Positions 47,058 through 58,560 are shown, counted from the stretch's first letter. The stretch is 64,000 bases of DNA from Nectonema munidae (GCA_030549495.1 JAUIRK010001055.1:805001-869000); one strand, 5' to 3'. Notes: generated by a model from the letters alone, not told the origin. Numbers and translations are program-made.

Positions 47058-48152
47058 CACGGGTTCTCAACCGGTGGGGCGCGCCCCCCTTTGTGGAGGC
47101 GTGAGAAGGAATCAAGGGGGCGTAAACTGCTGGTGAAAAAATAATTTTATGTTTTTTAAAAAAAATTTGAACTTCAATCACAGATTTTTTTAGGTTTGTT
47201 AAATAGTAAGCGGATAATCCTCGCTTACTATTTAACAATGTTGATAAAATTAAATATCATGTTTGATATTTAAATATTCTTTTTATTCAGATTTTCAAAA
47301 TGGCGGAGCTCGATTAATTCTGATCTGTTTATAATATTTCTTTTAACAGTGTATAAACAAGTAATTTATAAAAAAAATTCTATTTCTTTTTTGATTTGTA
47401 TTAAAATATCAATTTATATTTATATCACTTTTAATTTGATACTATTTGCATTTAGTACAAATTTTGTATTATTTGTAACCTGTATTTTTTTTCCAATGAA
47501 TTCCTAAAAGAGAAATTATCAAGCTGATTATCTGAAATACGGATTTATTTTCCTTCAAAAGAATGATGTTCAAGTTCCTCTAATGTGTTATTTGCTACAA
47601 AGTTTTAAGCAATGATTCTATGAGCCAAATCGTCTTGAACGCCACCTGGAAACCACCCACCCACCCTACACTCACAAACAAACCACCCTCATTTTTTGAA
47701 GCAAAACGAGACTCACTTATTCTAAAGTCGTGAGTAGAGCTTTAAAAGTTTTGGTTCTTTTTGGTTCAACTTATCTCTGTGAGTCCGCATTCTCTGCTGT
47801 TTTTTCAATAAAAACAAAATCAAGAAACAAATTGAACATAGAGAATGATCTTCGTTGTGCAATCAGTGGAATTGAACCGAGAATACCTAAAATTGCGGCG
47901 TCGAAGCAATGCCAAAAATCTCATTAAACTTTTTTCAATTTTATTAAATAAAAATGTCTTTATTTTTATTGTTTTTTCAATCTTTATAAGAGTATTTTGG
48001 ACGCAAGAGGACTAGCAAGAGTAAGAGGGAGTGGAGGTAGAGAGGAACGGGTAAGGAGAGTAAGATGAAAAGTATGAAAAAACAGGGATGGGGCGTAAAA
48101 ATTTCTAGTTACATAACAGGGAGCGTATGTCAAAAAAGGTTGAGAACCCCTG
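47058..48152 (+). mobile_element. internally deleted hAT element with both ends
   Basis: Ends CACGGGTTCTCAACC and GGTTGAGAACCCCTG form an inverted repeat with one mismatch. Flanks CCCTAGGA (47050-47057) and TCCTAGGA (48153-48160) match at seven of eight positions, a hAT target duplication. Only the C-terminal dimerisation region of the transposase remains, at 47728-47927: VLFGSTYLCESAFSAVFSIK, then TKSRNKLNIENDLRCAI and PRIPKIAASKQ. A 17-bp perfect hairpin lies at 47196-47238. At 1,095 bp it is a non-autonomous derivative of a larger element. Confidence 0.88.
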
Positions 48153-48160
48153 TCCTAGGA

Positions 48161-49130
48161 AATATCTACTGCGTCATGAAAAATCCATGAAGTTGAATTG
48201 TTCCACAGGACAGAGCAAGGAATGCCACGTACCAACAATTCAGTCTTTGTGTGCAGGATGGCATCTCACATTTTGGAAGTCGCGTTGGCATGCTGAAGAA
48301 AGAACAATCAGTCAATGGGGTTGAGATTCTCCAAGCCCAAGGAGGACATCCACCTCTAGCATAATAACGTATGCATGTTGATTACAATGTTAGAATTTTG
48401 GTCATTGTGAATGAATACCCAAATCGAAACCACATACTACGTTATTTACGTGTGATTACACATAATAATTTGACGCTCTAAGCGGACATTGGTTGAGTTG
48501 ATTTTAATTTGGACATTTGATGTTATTTAAATAAAAGAATGATTCAAAAAGTTTTTTTTCTTCTATACAATCGTGCAATTTGTGATATACCTAACGTTAT
48601 CTTTACCATTATCTTTCGCATAAAAACTGTTTTTGATCCATTTTGAGACATTGTTCCATTTTGCATCACCTAAAAACTTCAGAAAACCCTGGGCCCTTCT
48701 GACGTTTTCAGTGGGTTAAGAATGCAATGTTGGTTCAAAGTTGGTTAAAAGAATTATTTTTACGAGAAGTTTGAGGCTGAAAAAGGCGTTTTGACCAAAA
48801 AGTCTTTTTACAACATAATTTAGGAGCAGAAACTTTCGCGTCCCAAAATTTTGCCTACATTTACAAAAGCATTAATGCGGTTTAAGTCCAATCAATTGCG
48901 TATAAAACTCATAAAAAAATTTATCTTAGAAACTTAAATTATTATATTATTAATTTATTTTTACTTAGAACTTTAAATTTTTTCTTAGAACTGTTGAATC
49001 TTTTTTCCTTAAATATTTGTGTGTGTGTGCGTGTGTGTTAAATACTTTTTTCTGCAAACTAGTCGTACATGATTTGTTTTTAAATTTTTGATTAAATTCA
49101 GAATCGTCATATTTGTATTGCATTTGCGAT
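48161..49130. other. gene-free region with one piggyBac-type end
   Basis: TTCTGACGTTTTCAGTGGGTTAA at 48697-48719 reads, inverted, TTAACCCACTGAAAACG, a piggyBac-like terminus. No partner was found. A (GT)n run is at 49018. Confidence 0.35.
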
Positions 49131-49136
49131 TAGTAC

Positions 49137-49512
49137 TTATGAAGGAGCTAGATTTGGGAATGAGTAAATTTTCCAGGGAGCGTCTACTAACTTTTATCCG
49201 CGAATACATAAGAGAGTGTACAGCCGTGGGAGACGATGTATCAGTAGGTAAAGTATGTGATTTAATTTAGTTGTTGTAAGCAACGCGCCAAGCGCAACAC
49301 CTAGAAGCGAAGTTACCTGCAGCGAAAGTTTGTGTCAAAAAGGATTAGATCTTTCTGCTTCCAGCGTGAGTAACGTGAATCACACAAAGAAGCAATTGTC
49401 GCAGTTGATCAACGATGTTCACTCTTGTAAGTTCACCACTCGTAACGACGCGAACAACAAAAACGAGAACTCCCCCAGACCTTCTGTGCAAAGTACGCAT
49501 TTATTTGGCTAG
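49137..49512 (+). CDS. possible small gene or exons, unrecognised
   Basis: After an acceptor-like TTTGCGATTAG (49132) the frame reads MKELDLGMSKFSRERLLTFI, then REYIRECTAVGDDVSV, ending at a good donor (TAG|GTAAAGT, 49249). A second coding-like block at 49320-49512 (SLCQKGLDLSASSVSNVNHT...) follows a CTGCAG acceptor. G+C is higher than the flanks, as in confirmed exons here. The obvious junction does not keep the second frame open, so the model is unsettled. Family unknown. Confidence 0.3.
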
Positions 49513-50325
49513 CATCATTTTTACAAATATTTTTGAAAGAGACAAAAACTGCTCTTAAAATGCATGTTTTTTCTTTTTCATTTTTCGTTTCCATTTGATC
49601 TGGGATCATACTATTTCATAAAATTTTAATTATTTTCTTTGAACCTTTCTATAATACAGCCTGCGGAAAAACGAAAACTTATCTCAATAATCTCGCAGAA
49701 TAGATAAATTTGTCCTACCTTTTATTAACCCACAAAACATGGAAGCGAAATCGCTCTACCATTTTCTTTCAAAAAGAGTTTAAATTTTGAAAACTGAAAA
49801 CGAGATTTATGGTTGGTTTAACTCAACATCTGCAATCTGGATTGCAATCACATATTTCAATTTTTTATACACCCAGTCCCGTCACCGAACAGATTTAAAG
49901 TAAGCCTGGACTATTGGAAGGTGTATTTATACATTTATATCAGGGGGGGGGGGCAAACTCAGCCCCCTATAGTTTTTATTATGCTTGTATACGCCAATAA
50001 GTATAAGGCATAGGCACGATAAAAATAGTTCAGGCACCCTTAAAGTTATACAAAATTAGAATAGCGCCTTATCATGATAGAATCTTATGATACCTTCAAT
50101 ATTCATTTATTTAACCACAATCTTGATTCCTTCATAAAAGTATAAGCAAAAAAATCGTATATTTTCAATATAAAATTTAAAACAATTATGGCATATAAAT
50201 CCGGAAGTTTCTTCATAAAATAAAAAGATGCTACAATATTATACTCTACTTGTCAATAGCATCCATTTTCTTGTAATATGAAAGTTTGGATAAATTCGTT
50301 ATAATGAAATTTTGAGGTTTGAATT
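49513..50325. other. gene-free region
   Basis: CAGGGGGGGGGGGCAAACTC at 49941 (11 G) followed by AGCCCCCTATAG may be a degenerate MITE end. Nothing else recognised. Confidence 0.35.
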
Positions 50326-50333
50326 ATGTAGGT

Positions 50334-50731
50334 CAGGGGTCGGGAACCTATGGCTCGCGAGCCAGACATGGCTCTTTTGATGACTGCATCTGGCTCTCAG
50401 ATAAATTAGGTGGCCTTCAGGATAAAGGGAGGTATTGCGATAATGCTTATCCTTCTTGCCAATTCTACACTCTCTTAATTTCGTCATCATTACGAATCAC
50501 GACGACACAAATAAAGCTGATGATGATGCAGACTTTGCTTATTAATAAATAACTTCGATAAAACAATGTTGTTTAAAATAAATTCAGAGTCTTATTATAC
50601 TATAAAATTGTTGGTCTTCTTTTTCCATTTAGTTGTAATCAGTATTTAAAAATATATATGGCTCTCAGAAGATTAGATTTTAAAATATGTCTTTTTTGGG
50701 CTCTTTTAGTCAAAAAGGTTCCCGGCCCCTG
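50334..50731 (+). mobile_element. hAT MITE, twin copy B (398 bp)
   Basis: Same length and orientation as copy A, with the same termini and one difference by eye. Its own perfect 8-bp target duplication is ATGTAGGT (50326-50333 and 50732-50739), so it is an independent insertion and not part of a larger duplication. Confidence 0.93.
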
Positions 50732-50739
50732 ATGTAGGT

Positions 50740-51137
50740 TATGCTATTTTTAAAAGAATAATAAATAACTCTAAAGAAGTAAAAATCTCAATTCCTCGCT
50801 TCCTCATATTATCTATTATCTCTAACAATTTTTGATTCGATAGTTTTAAGTAGCCAAAATTTATGGGTCTCATTTGAGAATTTAATGGGGCGATCCTGTG
50901 TGCCTGGACACACTCTTTGAGAAAGACTGTACCAAATGAAGAAGAAGAAAATATTTATTCCCAAATTGATAATAATATATGAAGGAAATGAGCTAAGATT
51001 ACTGTGTGAAAATCGAACAAGTACGTATCATATATGTCCGAATAAAATAAGGTAGATAAAGTTCTCTGAGCACGCAAGATGAATGATATATTTTTTGCAG
51101 CACAAGTGCTATGCAACGAGTGTTATTTACATTTCAG
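50740..51137. other. sequence upstream of the zinc-finger exon
   Basis: No gene seen. It ends with the acceptor TTATTTACATTTCAG used by the next feature. Confidence 0.4.
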
Positions 51138-54100
51138 GCAGAGTCGAGGCCGAAGTCTACCGCTGCGACCTCTGTTCCAAGACCTTTTGCAAAGAAAGCC
51201 AAATAAACTTGCACAAAAAAGTGCACGCTTTCGAGCGCCACACCTTTCTCTGCCATAAATGCAATCTATCTTTCCGCTTTCGCTCAAACTTCCTCAAGCA
51301 CCGCTGTGCCTCCCTGCCTTCTTACGGCATAGCTAGTCAAGCGCAACCTCCCGACATCCAAGGTTCTCCTCACTATTCCTTACTCATTCCCCTGCACTTC
51401 GAAACGTTTTTATTAAAGGAGTGCTTAGTACGACGCACAACTGTGCCTTCTCCATGAAAACACCTGACTCAGCCGTTACCCTTCCTTCATAATATAAGGA
51501 ATGGAAGACGGTCTTTCAGTGCCCGCGCTACCTATATAATTTTGGGGCACGTGCCCCCCTGTATTAATCTTTGCCCCCTAAAATTTTTGTTTTTGCCTCA
51601 TGCACTTTTTAAAGGAAAAATAAATGAGCAAAAATTGTACACAATAATCTTATATAAATGCTGGTGTATGTGTGTGTATGTATAATATGAGATTTCTATA
51701 GGTTTTTATGCAGAAGTACTTGATGCTTTTCAGCAAAGTAATATAGGATATAAATTTTTTGCAAATGTGTTTCTTTGCCCCATTTCAGCGCCCTTGAAAT
51801 TTAGCTTTAGCGCGGGCACTGCCGTCTTTTATGTTTCCACAGATGCAGAGCCTCGTTATGAAAGTTGCATTGAATCAATGAAATATAAAGATGTAAAAAA
51901 TCATTGAATATCTTTCAGTCAAGATATTCGAAAATTCATTAACCTTCTCGGAGGGGAAGGGGGTCACTCTAAAATATTCATTATAAAAAATCGCTATTGA
52001 TTTTTTTGTCATTTAGTTAAAATGCTAGAGCTCAGTCTTATGATACTTTTTTCAAGGTAATTAATTGGATGACCAACTCAACTCAAAAACTCTTATTCAA
52101 AATCAAAAGTGTATATTTTGCAATAAAATTTAGAATTTATCTGTAATATATAACTTGTATCTTTCCTTCTATATTAGATACACTCTTCATAATTTTTAAT
52201 GTTGTACACTTTATAACGTATAACACTTCTAGATCATTAATATTAAAATAAACATGGCCATTTCCTTGAAATAAATGTGAATCCAAATTTTGATTGATGA
52301 AGAACTTGTCTCCAAATATATCATTCAAAAATATTTTTTTGATAAATTGATCATACTCATTTGATTTCTGGACCCAGTTTTTGTACTTATAGTGTAAAAA
52401 TTTCTGAAAGTGTCAATGAACTTAGTGTTGAATCGATGAGAATCAATTTTTTGTATACAATCATTATATATTGGCTTTATAATACAAATAAAGGATTCAT
52501 TGGAAACTGTATTCTTTGCCCACTTTATTTTACTAAGAATAATGATTGTGCACTTTCTTCTCGCGATATCGGCATCTCGTACTCACGTTGAGCAGGAAAA
52601 TCAGATTGTAAAACATATCTTCTATATTATAATAGCCTATTGTGTGTGTGTGTCGCTGGAAGCATTCTGATTGGTTGAAATATAATTATTAAGGTTAATT
52701 TTACCAATCAAATGATAGAATATCATAGAGCAAAGATCGTGTAGAAAGTAGCGGGTAGCTGAACGCAACTTAGAACTGAGACCGGGTGCTCAAGAAAAGT
52801 GATTGTAACTCCAGGGCTGCCTTAGTGACCGTAGTCGTCCTTTAAGAAACTGCATACATCACTAGATCTTGGTTCGTGATGACAAGATTGAAATCAGGTA
52901 AAGATCTTAGTTATTAATCTTTAGCTGATCAACTAAGGTTGCAGTCATCAATTCACTCACATGAGATGGAAATCTTTTTCAAGCCGCTAGAATTACACCA
53001 TTAACTGTCACAGATACCAATATGCCAAGGTATAGCCAATGTTAAGATAATTTCATCTTGTGGATCCAAATTGACCTTGTAAAGTTGAGGAACGTGTTTT
53101 CAGGCCTCTATTTTACAAAGCAGGTCTCCTTCTACTTCATTGAGTATTGAAAATAGTCCTGAAAATTTGTTGCGTTGAGAATTGAGGGAAGGTAAAATTT
53201 GCAAGATCTATCTGTTGAAGCTCTAACCACCGATGAAGTATCGTGGATTACGATGCTATATAATGTATATTGGAAATAGCGTGCAGACTATGATCCGATA
53301 GGGAATTCGACGATGGAATGAATCGAGACATCTGACTCAAAGCTGTCTCCATAGTTAGGATTCGGATAAACTAAGCATGGAGCAAAAGTCAAGGCAAGGA
53401 GCGACAAAAGAGCCTTCACTTCTGAAAACAGAAATCAAAGGAGCAGGAAATTGGAAAAAAATTAAGTGATATCACGGGTTCTCGGACTACTTAGAGTAGA
53501 GAGGTCAGACATTTTTGTTTTACTATGTTTTTTATCGAAAGTTATTTAATGCATGAACCATCTATTATACGGTTATTTTTGGAAAATTGTCAGGAGAAAT
53601 AAAAAGTATTAAAGTGACATCATTTGAATTGATCCCAGTTGATTTAATTAACGGCAAAAAGATATCAGTGGTCTTCGGGTAGAACGATTTTTACATGATC
53701 TTTTGAACCCTTGGGCTCGTAATAGCGAATTTAGGGGGCGTGAGTAAGGTTGGTTAGATACTAGGTTTCGATAGCTCAAGGTCTTGGGTTCGATCCCGCA
53801 TCAAGCCTACCTTCCTCATAGTTAGAAACAAGCGGTGCAATTCTGCCTTCTCGATGAAAACACCCCACACTACTTTTACCCTGGCATTTATGAAAACATT
53901 GAAAATAATTTGCACTTTTTTATATCAGCAAGCAGGTTGTTAAGGGTTCAGGCCTCACATCAGATCAAAAATGAAGCAACTTGCTTATCAACTCTTAGGC
54001 CACATTTGGAACTCTTGTTATATGTTAGGAATTGATACATCGCCTTCATTTCTCCTCTTCTCAAGAAATAAGACTCATTTTGAGAATTTGATTTTTTTAA

Positions 54101-55180
54101 TATAATTGAATAAAAATTATAATATATTATAATTATAAAATTTTTACAATTTAATAAAAAAAAATAATTCATAACCAACTATAGGCCTGAAAAGACCCTC
54201 AGGCTCCACCCTTAACAACCTGAGGCCTGATCCAGAAAAAGATTCTCTTATAAAAAAAGGTGTATACATATTTGTAACGCGTCATTAGAGTAGACAGACT
54301 AATAAAAATAAGCTGTACTGAAGACGCAATAAAGAGAGAGCCTGTATCAATTTGGTTAATGTCATCCTTGGTGACCCGGCTTACGCCAGTTTGTTGGAAT
54401 TAATCATGGCCGTTAAAATGAAATGATGATGACTAATAACGAATGAAAGATATCAAAAGAAGAATATCGTTGGATTGATTTTAAAAAATGCTATAAGTAT
54501 CAACCATGTAAACAAAAATATGTAAATATTTTTGTGTTAATACTCCAAAGGAAGCGTGTGCAATAAAGAGGTATTTTTAATTTTCCAATATATACGTAAA
54601 TATAAGAATAAAGATTAAATTCGAAGAATATAACAAAATTACACTATATTTTGGCGAAGTATGCATTTTCAAACTGAGCCACAAGCATTCAGACTTTTAA
54701 ACGGAATGAAATAAGATTGCAGTTATGGCACGACTATCAATGGACGTGGCGTGGCGCTGAAGTTATAACATTAGGGCTGCTAGCTCTTTTTTAGTGGGGA
54801 GGAAGGGGGTTTAGTTTTATCCTAGCAAGCGTATTTTAAAAGAATGCTGCACTCTTGTGCGCGCGCATTTGAATGCAGAATCGTAATAGCGAATCAAAAT
54901 ATTTTAAGGAGGTGCGAATGAAGACATTCGCCACGATCCGCGTCCGTTCAAGTGCGAAGACTGTCGCGTAGCTTTCAGAATCCATGGGCACTTGGCAAAG
55001 CACCTGCGCTCCAAACTACATATTCTAAGCCTGGAAAAAAACAACAAGCTGCCTACAGGCTCCTTACAAAAGTTACAGAAGCACTTTGGCTGCAAACACT
55101 TGAACTGCATCAATACCAAAAACTCTTCAACTACACTCTCGAGTCTAAAATCTTTTATAAATAAAATGAATTCTACTTGA
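51138..55180 (+). CDS. C2H2 zinc-finger protein, last two exons (partial)
   Basis: Exon 1 (51138-51362) follows a clean acceptor and encodes a C2H2 finger (YRCDLCSKTFCKESQINLHK, then KVH). A second finger follows whose last ligand is Cys: FLCHKC...FLKHRC. Exon 2 (54909-55180) encodes RPFKCEDCRVAFRIHGHLAK, then HLRSKLHILSLE, a C-X2-C-X12-H-X5-H finger, and a polar tail to the TGA. Donor AAG|GTTCTC at 51363 and acceptor TTTTAAG at 54908 join in frame (phase 1), giving ...PDIQGGANEDI.... The 3,546-bp intron holds a MITE and a SINE. The HLxKHLRSK finger recalls Schnurri/HIVEP-like nuclear DNA-binding proteins, but that is not established. Upstream exons were not found. If exon 1 is not spliced, it runs into a SINE tail and stops at 51457. 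Confidence 0.55.
51432..51490 (+). repeat. SINE 3'-end fragment
   Basis: CGCACAACTGTGCCTTCTCC, then ATGAAAACACC and a CCGTTACCCTTCC tail, match the 3' domain of the SINE at 53741 (GTGCAATTCTGCCTTCTCGA, TGAAAACACC, TTTTACCCTGG). Only the tail is present, just downstream of zinc-finger exon 1. Confidence 0.55.
51517..51821. mobile_element. hAT-type MITE (305 bp)
   Basis: A perfect 14-bp inverted repeat CAGTGCCCGCGCTA forms the ends. Flanks CGGTCTTT (51509-51516) and CCGTCTTT (51822-51829) match at seven of eight positions. GGGGCACGTGCCCC lies near the left end, itself a 14-bp palindrome. No coding capacity. It sits in the zinc-finger gene's intron. Confidence 0.85.
51830..52890. other. gene-free intronic region
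   Basis: Nothing recognised apart from a (TG)n run at 52640. Confidence 0.35.
52900..53350 (-). mobile_element. possible fossil LTR retroelement (Ty3-like) fragment
   Basis: A minus-strand stretch has weak similarity to the region before the integrase of Ty3-like elements. It is short, heavily broken and without recognised terminal repeats. Likely old. The assignment is tentative. Confidence 0.2.
53741..53868 (+). repeat. tRNA-derived SINE, copy C (best preserved)
   Basis: TGAGTAAGGTTGGTTAGATA (A-box region), TTGGGTTCGATCCCGCATCA (canonical B box at 53786), then CTTCCTCATAGTTAGAAACA, GGTGCAATTCTGCCTTCTCG and ATGAAAACACC. This is the reference for the family; copies at 8143 and 45101 share the whole layout, and fragments at 5945 and 51432 share only the 3' part. 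Confidence 0.8.
53930..54236. repeat. inverted-repeat segment
   Basis: CAGGTTGTTAAGGGTTCAGG at 53933 and its inverse (CCCTTAACAACCTGAGGCC at 54210) share a 14-bp perfect core, AGGTTGTTAAGGGT. The interior is AT-rich. It may be a small decayed MITE; no target duplication seen. Confidence 0.4.
54240..54837. other. gene-free intronic region
   Basis: No gene. A GACGCAATAAAGAGAGAGCC stretch near 54325 has a polyadenylation-like motif of unknown meaning. Confidence 0.35.
54838..54925. repeat. 88-bp duplicated segment, copy 1
   Basis: Covers the end of the intron, the acceptor and the first 17 bases of zinc-finger exon 2. The other copy is at 55670-55757 in the same orientation with about five differences. 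Confidence 0.85.
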
Positions 55181-55552
55181 TCGACTCATTTAAACGGACA
55201 AATCAATGCTTAAATTACAAATACGAAATAATTTGGCGGTCATAATACGTTTTTCTAATCATGTATTTTCCACGCCTTTATTGAAATGTCCTTATTTTTC
55301 TTCATTTCAAAATGTTTAATTTGACTAAGTTTCCTTTTTTTGTGAAAACGTTTCCTCAATTTCCAGGGAAATCCACTTTTTAGAAAAAAGCATTTTAAAA
55401 GTTTTACCTTCATCCATAAAAATACATTTAAAAATGTAAAACTTGAAATGTCTTCAACCTTCAATTTTATATCATATTTATAAAAATGAATTTGTAAAAA
55501 AATCAATGGAAAATCGTTTTTCCTAAGAAAATAATAAATTTATTGCTTTTAC
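55181..55552. other. 3' flank of the zinc-finger gene
   Basis: An AATAAA overlaps the last codons (ATAAATAAAATG near 55157), so a very short 3' UTR is possible. An 83-codon Lys/Phe-rich minus-strand frame (55506-55255) is probably chance in AT-rich DNA. Confidence 0.35.
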
Positions 55553-55667
55553 CCTGGATCGCTGCTGAACGATGACGTTGTTGTTGGCCTCCACTGGCAA
55601 TCTTGTTATCACCATACGAGCGGCGACCGAGACGCTTTGGCTGGAACCAGGAGAGATGTGTGCGTAT
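55553..55667 (-). CDS. possible internal exon of an unknown gene
   Basis: A minus-strand block of 115 bp, bounded by CATCCTTTTAG (acceptor) and CCAGG|GTAAAAG (donor), encodes YAHISPGSSQSVSVAARMVI, then TRLPVEANNNVIVQQRSR. G+C content is clearly above the flanks. The family is not recognised and no neighbouring exon on this strand was found. Its acceptor lies directly against copy 2 of the 88-bp duplication. Confidence 0.35.
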
Positions 55668-55669
55668 CT

Positions 55670-55757
55670 AAAAGGATGCTGCACTCTTGTGTGTGCGCAT
55701 TTGAATGCAGAATCGTAATAGCGAATCAAAATACTTTAAGGAGGTGCGAATGAAGAC
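55670..55757. repeat. 88-bp duplicated segment, copy 2
   Basis: Nearly identical to 54838-54925, including GAATGCAGAATCGTAATAGC and AAGGAGGTGCGAATGAAGAC. Here the sequence after GAAGAC is AT-rich and the zinc-finger frame is not continued, so this is a partial, non-coding duplicate of the exon border. Confidence 0.85.
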
Positions 55758-55849
55758 TGATGTGATATTTATAATCGTAAATTGCCATAATGTTTTTGAC
55801 TTTTATTCTTAAGCAATGTACTTTATGTTCTAAATTTCGACACACTTCC

Positions 55850-56780
55850 TCTTATTGTAAGAAAACCACTTCTACTACAACTATAATGCTTTTGATCCTA
55901 TTATGATTTCAAAAAAGCACTAATATCTATTCTTGTAGTCTCTCTGTTATAAATGAAAATTCAAGTTCCACTTTTTTTAATGATATACATGCTCTGATGT
56001 TGAGTTTTATACACTTCAACCGCTCATAGATAGACTTAATTCTTTACAAAATTATGCGATATCCAATCTTACCTTATTCATACTTATTCTTACTGAATAA
56101 TGCAAACCTAAGTTGAAGTTTGAGCTGAGTGGCTTAAATTTTGCATGTCATGAACGGTTAAGGTAAACATAAAAGTGGTGGTGTTGGCTTGTATATTAAT
56201 AAAAAAAATATACGTATAAGGTATCCTTTTGTAGTGACTTTGCTTTCTCATCCTTTGAATATGTTATAGTTCATATTTTTGATAATGTGTGTTTCACAAT
56301 GATCATTGTTTATAGACAGTCCTAATACGGACCTCAAACTGTTCAAAACTGAGTTTAGTAGTTTGATTAATAACACTGATTGCAAAAAAAGTACTTTTAT
56401 AAAGTGAATCTTTGTAGCTACTCTTCAAATTTTTTCAATTACTTCCATTCTACGATATACTAGAATATTCAAACAATGAATATTGACAATATTTTTACTA
56501 ATTTTAATTTGGATGGTAGCTATTCTGGTAGTATCATGACTGATATCTACCCAACTTTATTGTATGTCGTGATTTCTTTCCAAATTCTTCAAGACGTAAA
56601 GGTAATAGTTCGCTACAATTTTTATAATAATAAAATTCAAAATTTTTTTATTCCAATTTGTCTTACGAGAATTGGAACATAAATAGTTTTATTGCAAAAA
56701 ATATTATTGATACAATCAACAGAAGTTTTCCCCTTCTTGAGAATAAATTGACCTCTACTACTAATGCGTGATAATTAAGG
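55850..56780 (+). mobile_element. LINE endonuclease-domain relic
   Basis: Plus-strand pieces include LMLSFIHFNRS near the start, HKSGGVGLYINKKNIRI (56170), DSPNTDLKLF and IDNIFTNFNLDGSYSGSIMT (56480). They match apurinic-endonuclease domains of Jockey/CR1-type LINEs (GGVGLYI; SP.TDL; IDNIFTN; SGII.TDISDH). Numerous stops are present. The reverse transcriptase part is not here. It could be the same family as the LINE at 42.3-43.5 kb. Confidence 0.65.
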
Positions 56781-56784
56781 TTGA

Positions 56785-58560
56785 AAAATAACCATATTTT
56801 TCAAAACCGGTTTTATTTTGAGGAAGGTTACAAAGTTTCGGTTTTAATGAAGCTCAAAAATCGATTTATAAAAATAATTTTGCTACAATCTGTAATCAAA
56901 ATTATAAAAAATTAATGTATGATTTGATATATTGTCATAAATTAAAAATCAAGTTTATTTACATTGTTTTACCCTGCATCGTGATATTAGGCAACTGATT
57001 AATCCGAACGATGACGTAACCTTCATAGACGTAAACTCCTTTTGATATAAAAACGTGTATTAAACTTTTTACATTACTTGTTTATTTAAAAAAAAGCTTG
57101 TTAAAAAACAGAGCATTTTGACAAATTGGCACGAAGATTTGTAATAAAAAAACCAGCAACAGAAAATGATTCTTCACTCTCAACGCTTGTTGGTTTGATT
57201 GAGCACAAAGCATAACACGACTTATGGAGTTCTTCACTTTTTTCAGAAGTTGCTTCATACATTTTAAACGTATTACTTAAATTTTCGGAATTTCAATTTA
57301 CTCTCTCTGAGGAATTAATTTTTTTTAATTCTTTAAAAAATTCTTCAAGTATTTCTTCTTTAGATAAATAGTAAAATAAAGAAGTATTATTAATATTTTT
57401 TTTATATTCTTCAAAGTTGGCCAAGTATTTCAAGGAAGATTAATTATAAATTTCTTTTGAAAAAATACCTTTCATAAAGTCTTTCTCTTAAATTACAAAA
57501 GATGTAATTTTTATCTTCTAACTTTTTTAAGCAAATCTTGATTAATATATCTGTTTTAAGAAGATTTGCATCGGGAGAACCTACAAAATTCAAAACTGTC
57601 CAAAGGTTGCAGAGATCTAATAAGTTTTTCCAAAATATTTCATTCTTCATAAAAAAACTTTAGAAAATGCTATAACACGAAAAGCTTTATTAATGCAATT
57701 TATCAAAAAAAAACAAAACGTTCAATCATATGAAGAAGGCAGTTCTATCTTGTTTTGCAATCCAGTATTAATTTTATTTCCTACTTTTACAAAATCTTGT
57801 AGTCTATGAATCTAAGTCCTTACCTCATCAATTACTTTAGAAAAACTACTTTAAAAAAGAATTGTTACTATTTTTTGATTTCTTCTTAAAACTGTTTTTG
57901 GTGAATGATATGGGCAACACATACTTGATTACTGATTTTAAAACTTCAATAATTTGGTATTACTGACGGTCTTCTAAATTGCATGAAAGATAATATACTG
58001 AATAGTCTTTAGTCCGTCTAAGTCTAAATGGAAATCTTTCAAATATCTCTATAATTAGAAGTGGTATTCTTCACTATCTTCATAGGTGACATAGTCAATA
58101 AACTCAAGTTACATGTAAAAATTTATATTCAAATGTTCTGGCGAAAATTCATTTAAAATATGCTACAGCATGATTTACACTGCAATACCGAAAAAGTGTT
58201 ATCATCTTCAAATTGGTAAAAATGAGGACGTTTCCTTTTAGATTGGAGGTACACGGCAATAAGTTGACAAATAAAAGAATTTACGATTAATTATTCATCA
58301 CGTGTCTTATGCTGTGAAAAAGGCCTATTCCTTCCTCCATATGTTTAAAAACACTTTTATCTTGTACGATAGAGAAGTTGCCTTGAATTGATTTTTAACA
58401 ATTTCTCGATAACCAACATGAAAAAATAGAGAAAGTGCAGAGAGTGTTTGTTCACCAAGAATTTGAAAAGATTATGTAATTTAGCGTATGCTGAAAGATT
58501 AAAAACTATCAACTACCTTCTCTGTATACAGAACGTTGAGAAATGAAATGATCACGATCT
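56785..58560 (-). mobile_element. hAT (Activator-like) transposase relic
   Basis: Near 57120-57180 the minus strand reads SVESEESFSVAGFFITNLRA, the conserved dimerisation motif (SVECERAFSTAG..V...R). Upstream in the element, LKKLEDKNYIFCNLRERLYE (about 57520) fits the helical middle. On the low-coordinate side TTTTTCAAAACCGGTTTTAT (56795) resembles the AAACCGGTTTT subterminal motifs of Activator-like elements. Frames are heavily broken and the N-terminal end is not resolved. Confidence 0.6.

Noticed and set aside
54240-54440. solo LTR
   Set aside because: A polyadenylation-like motif is present but no terminal dinucleotides, paired copy or target duplication could be recognised.
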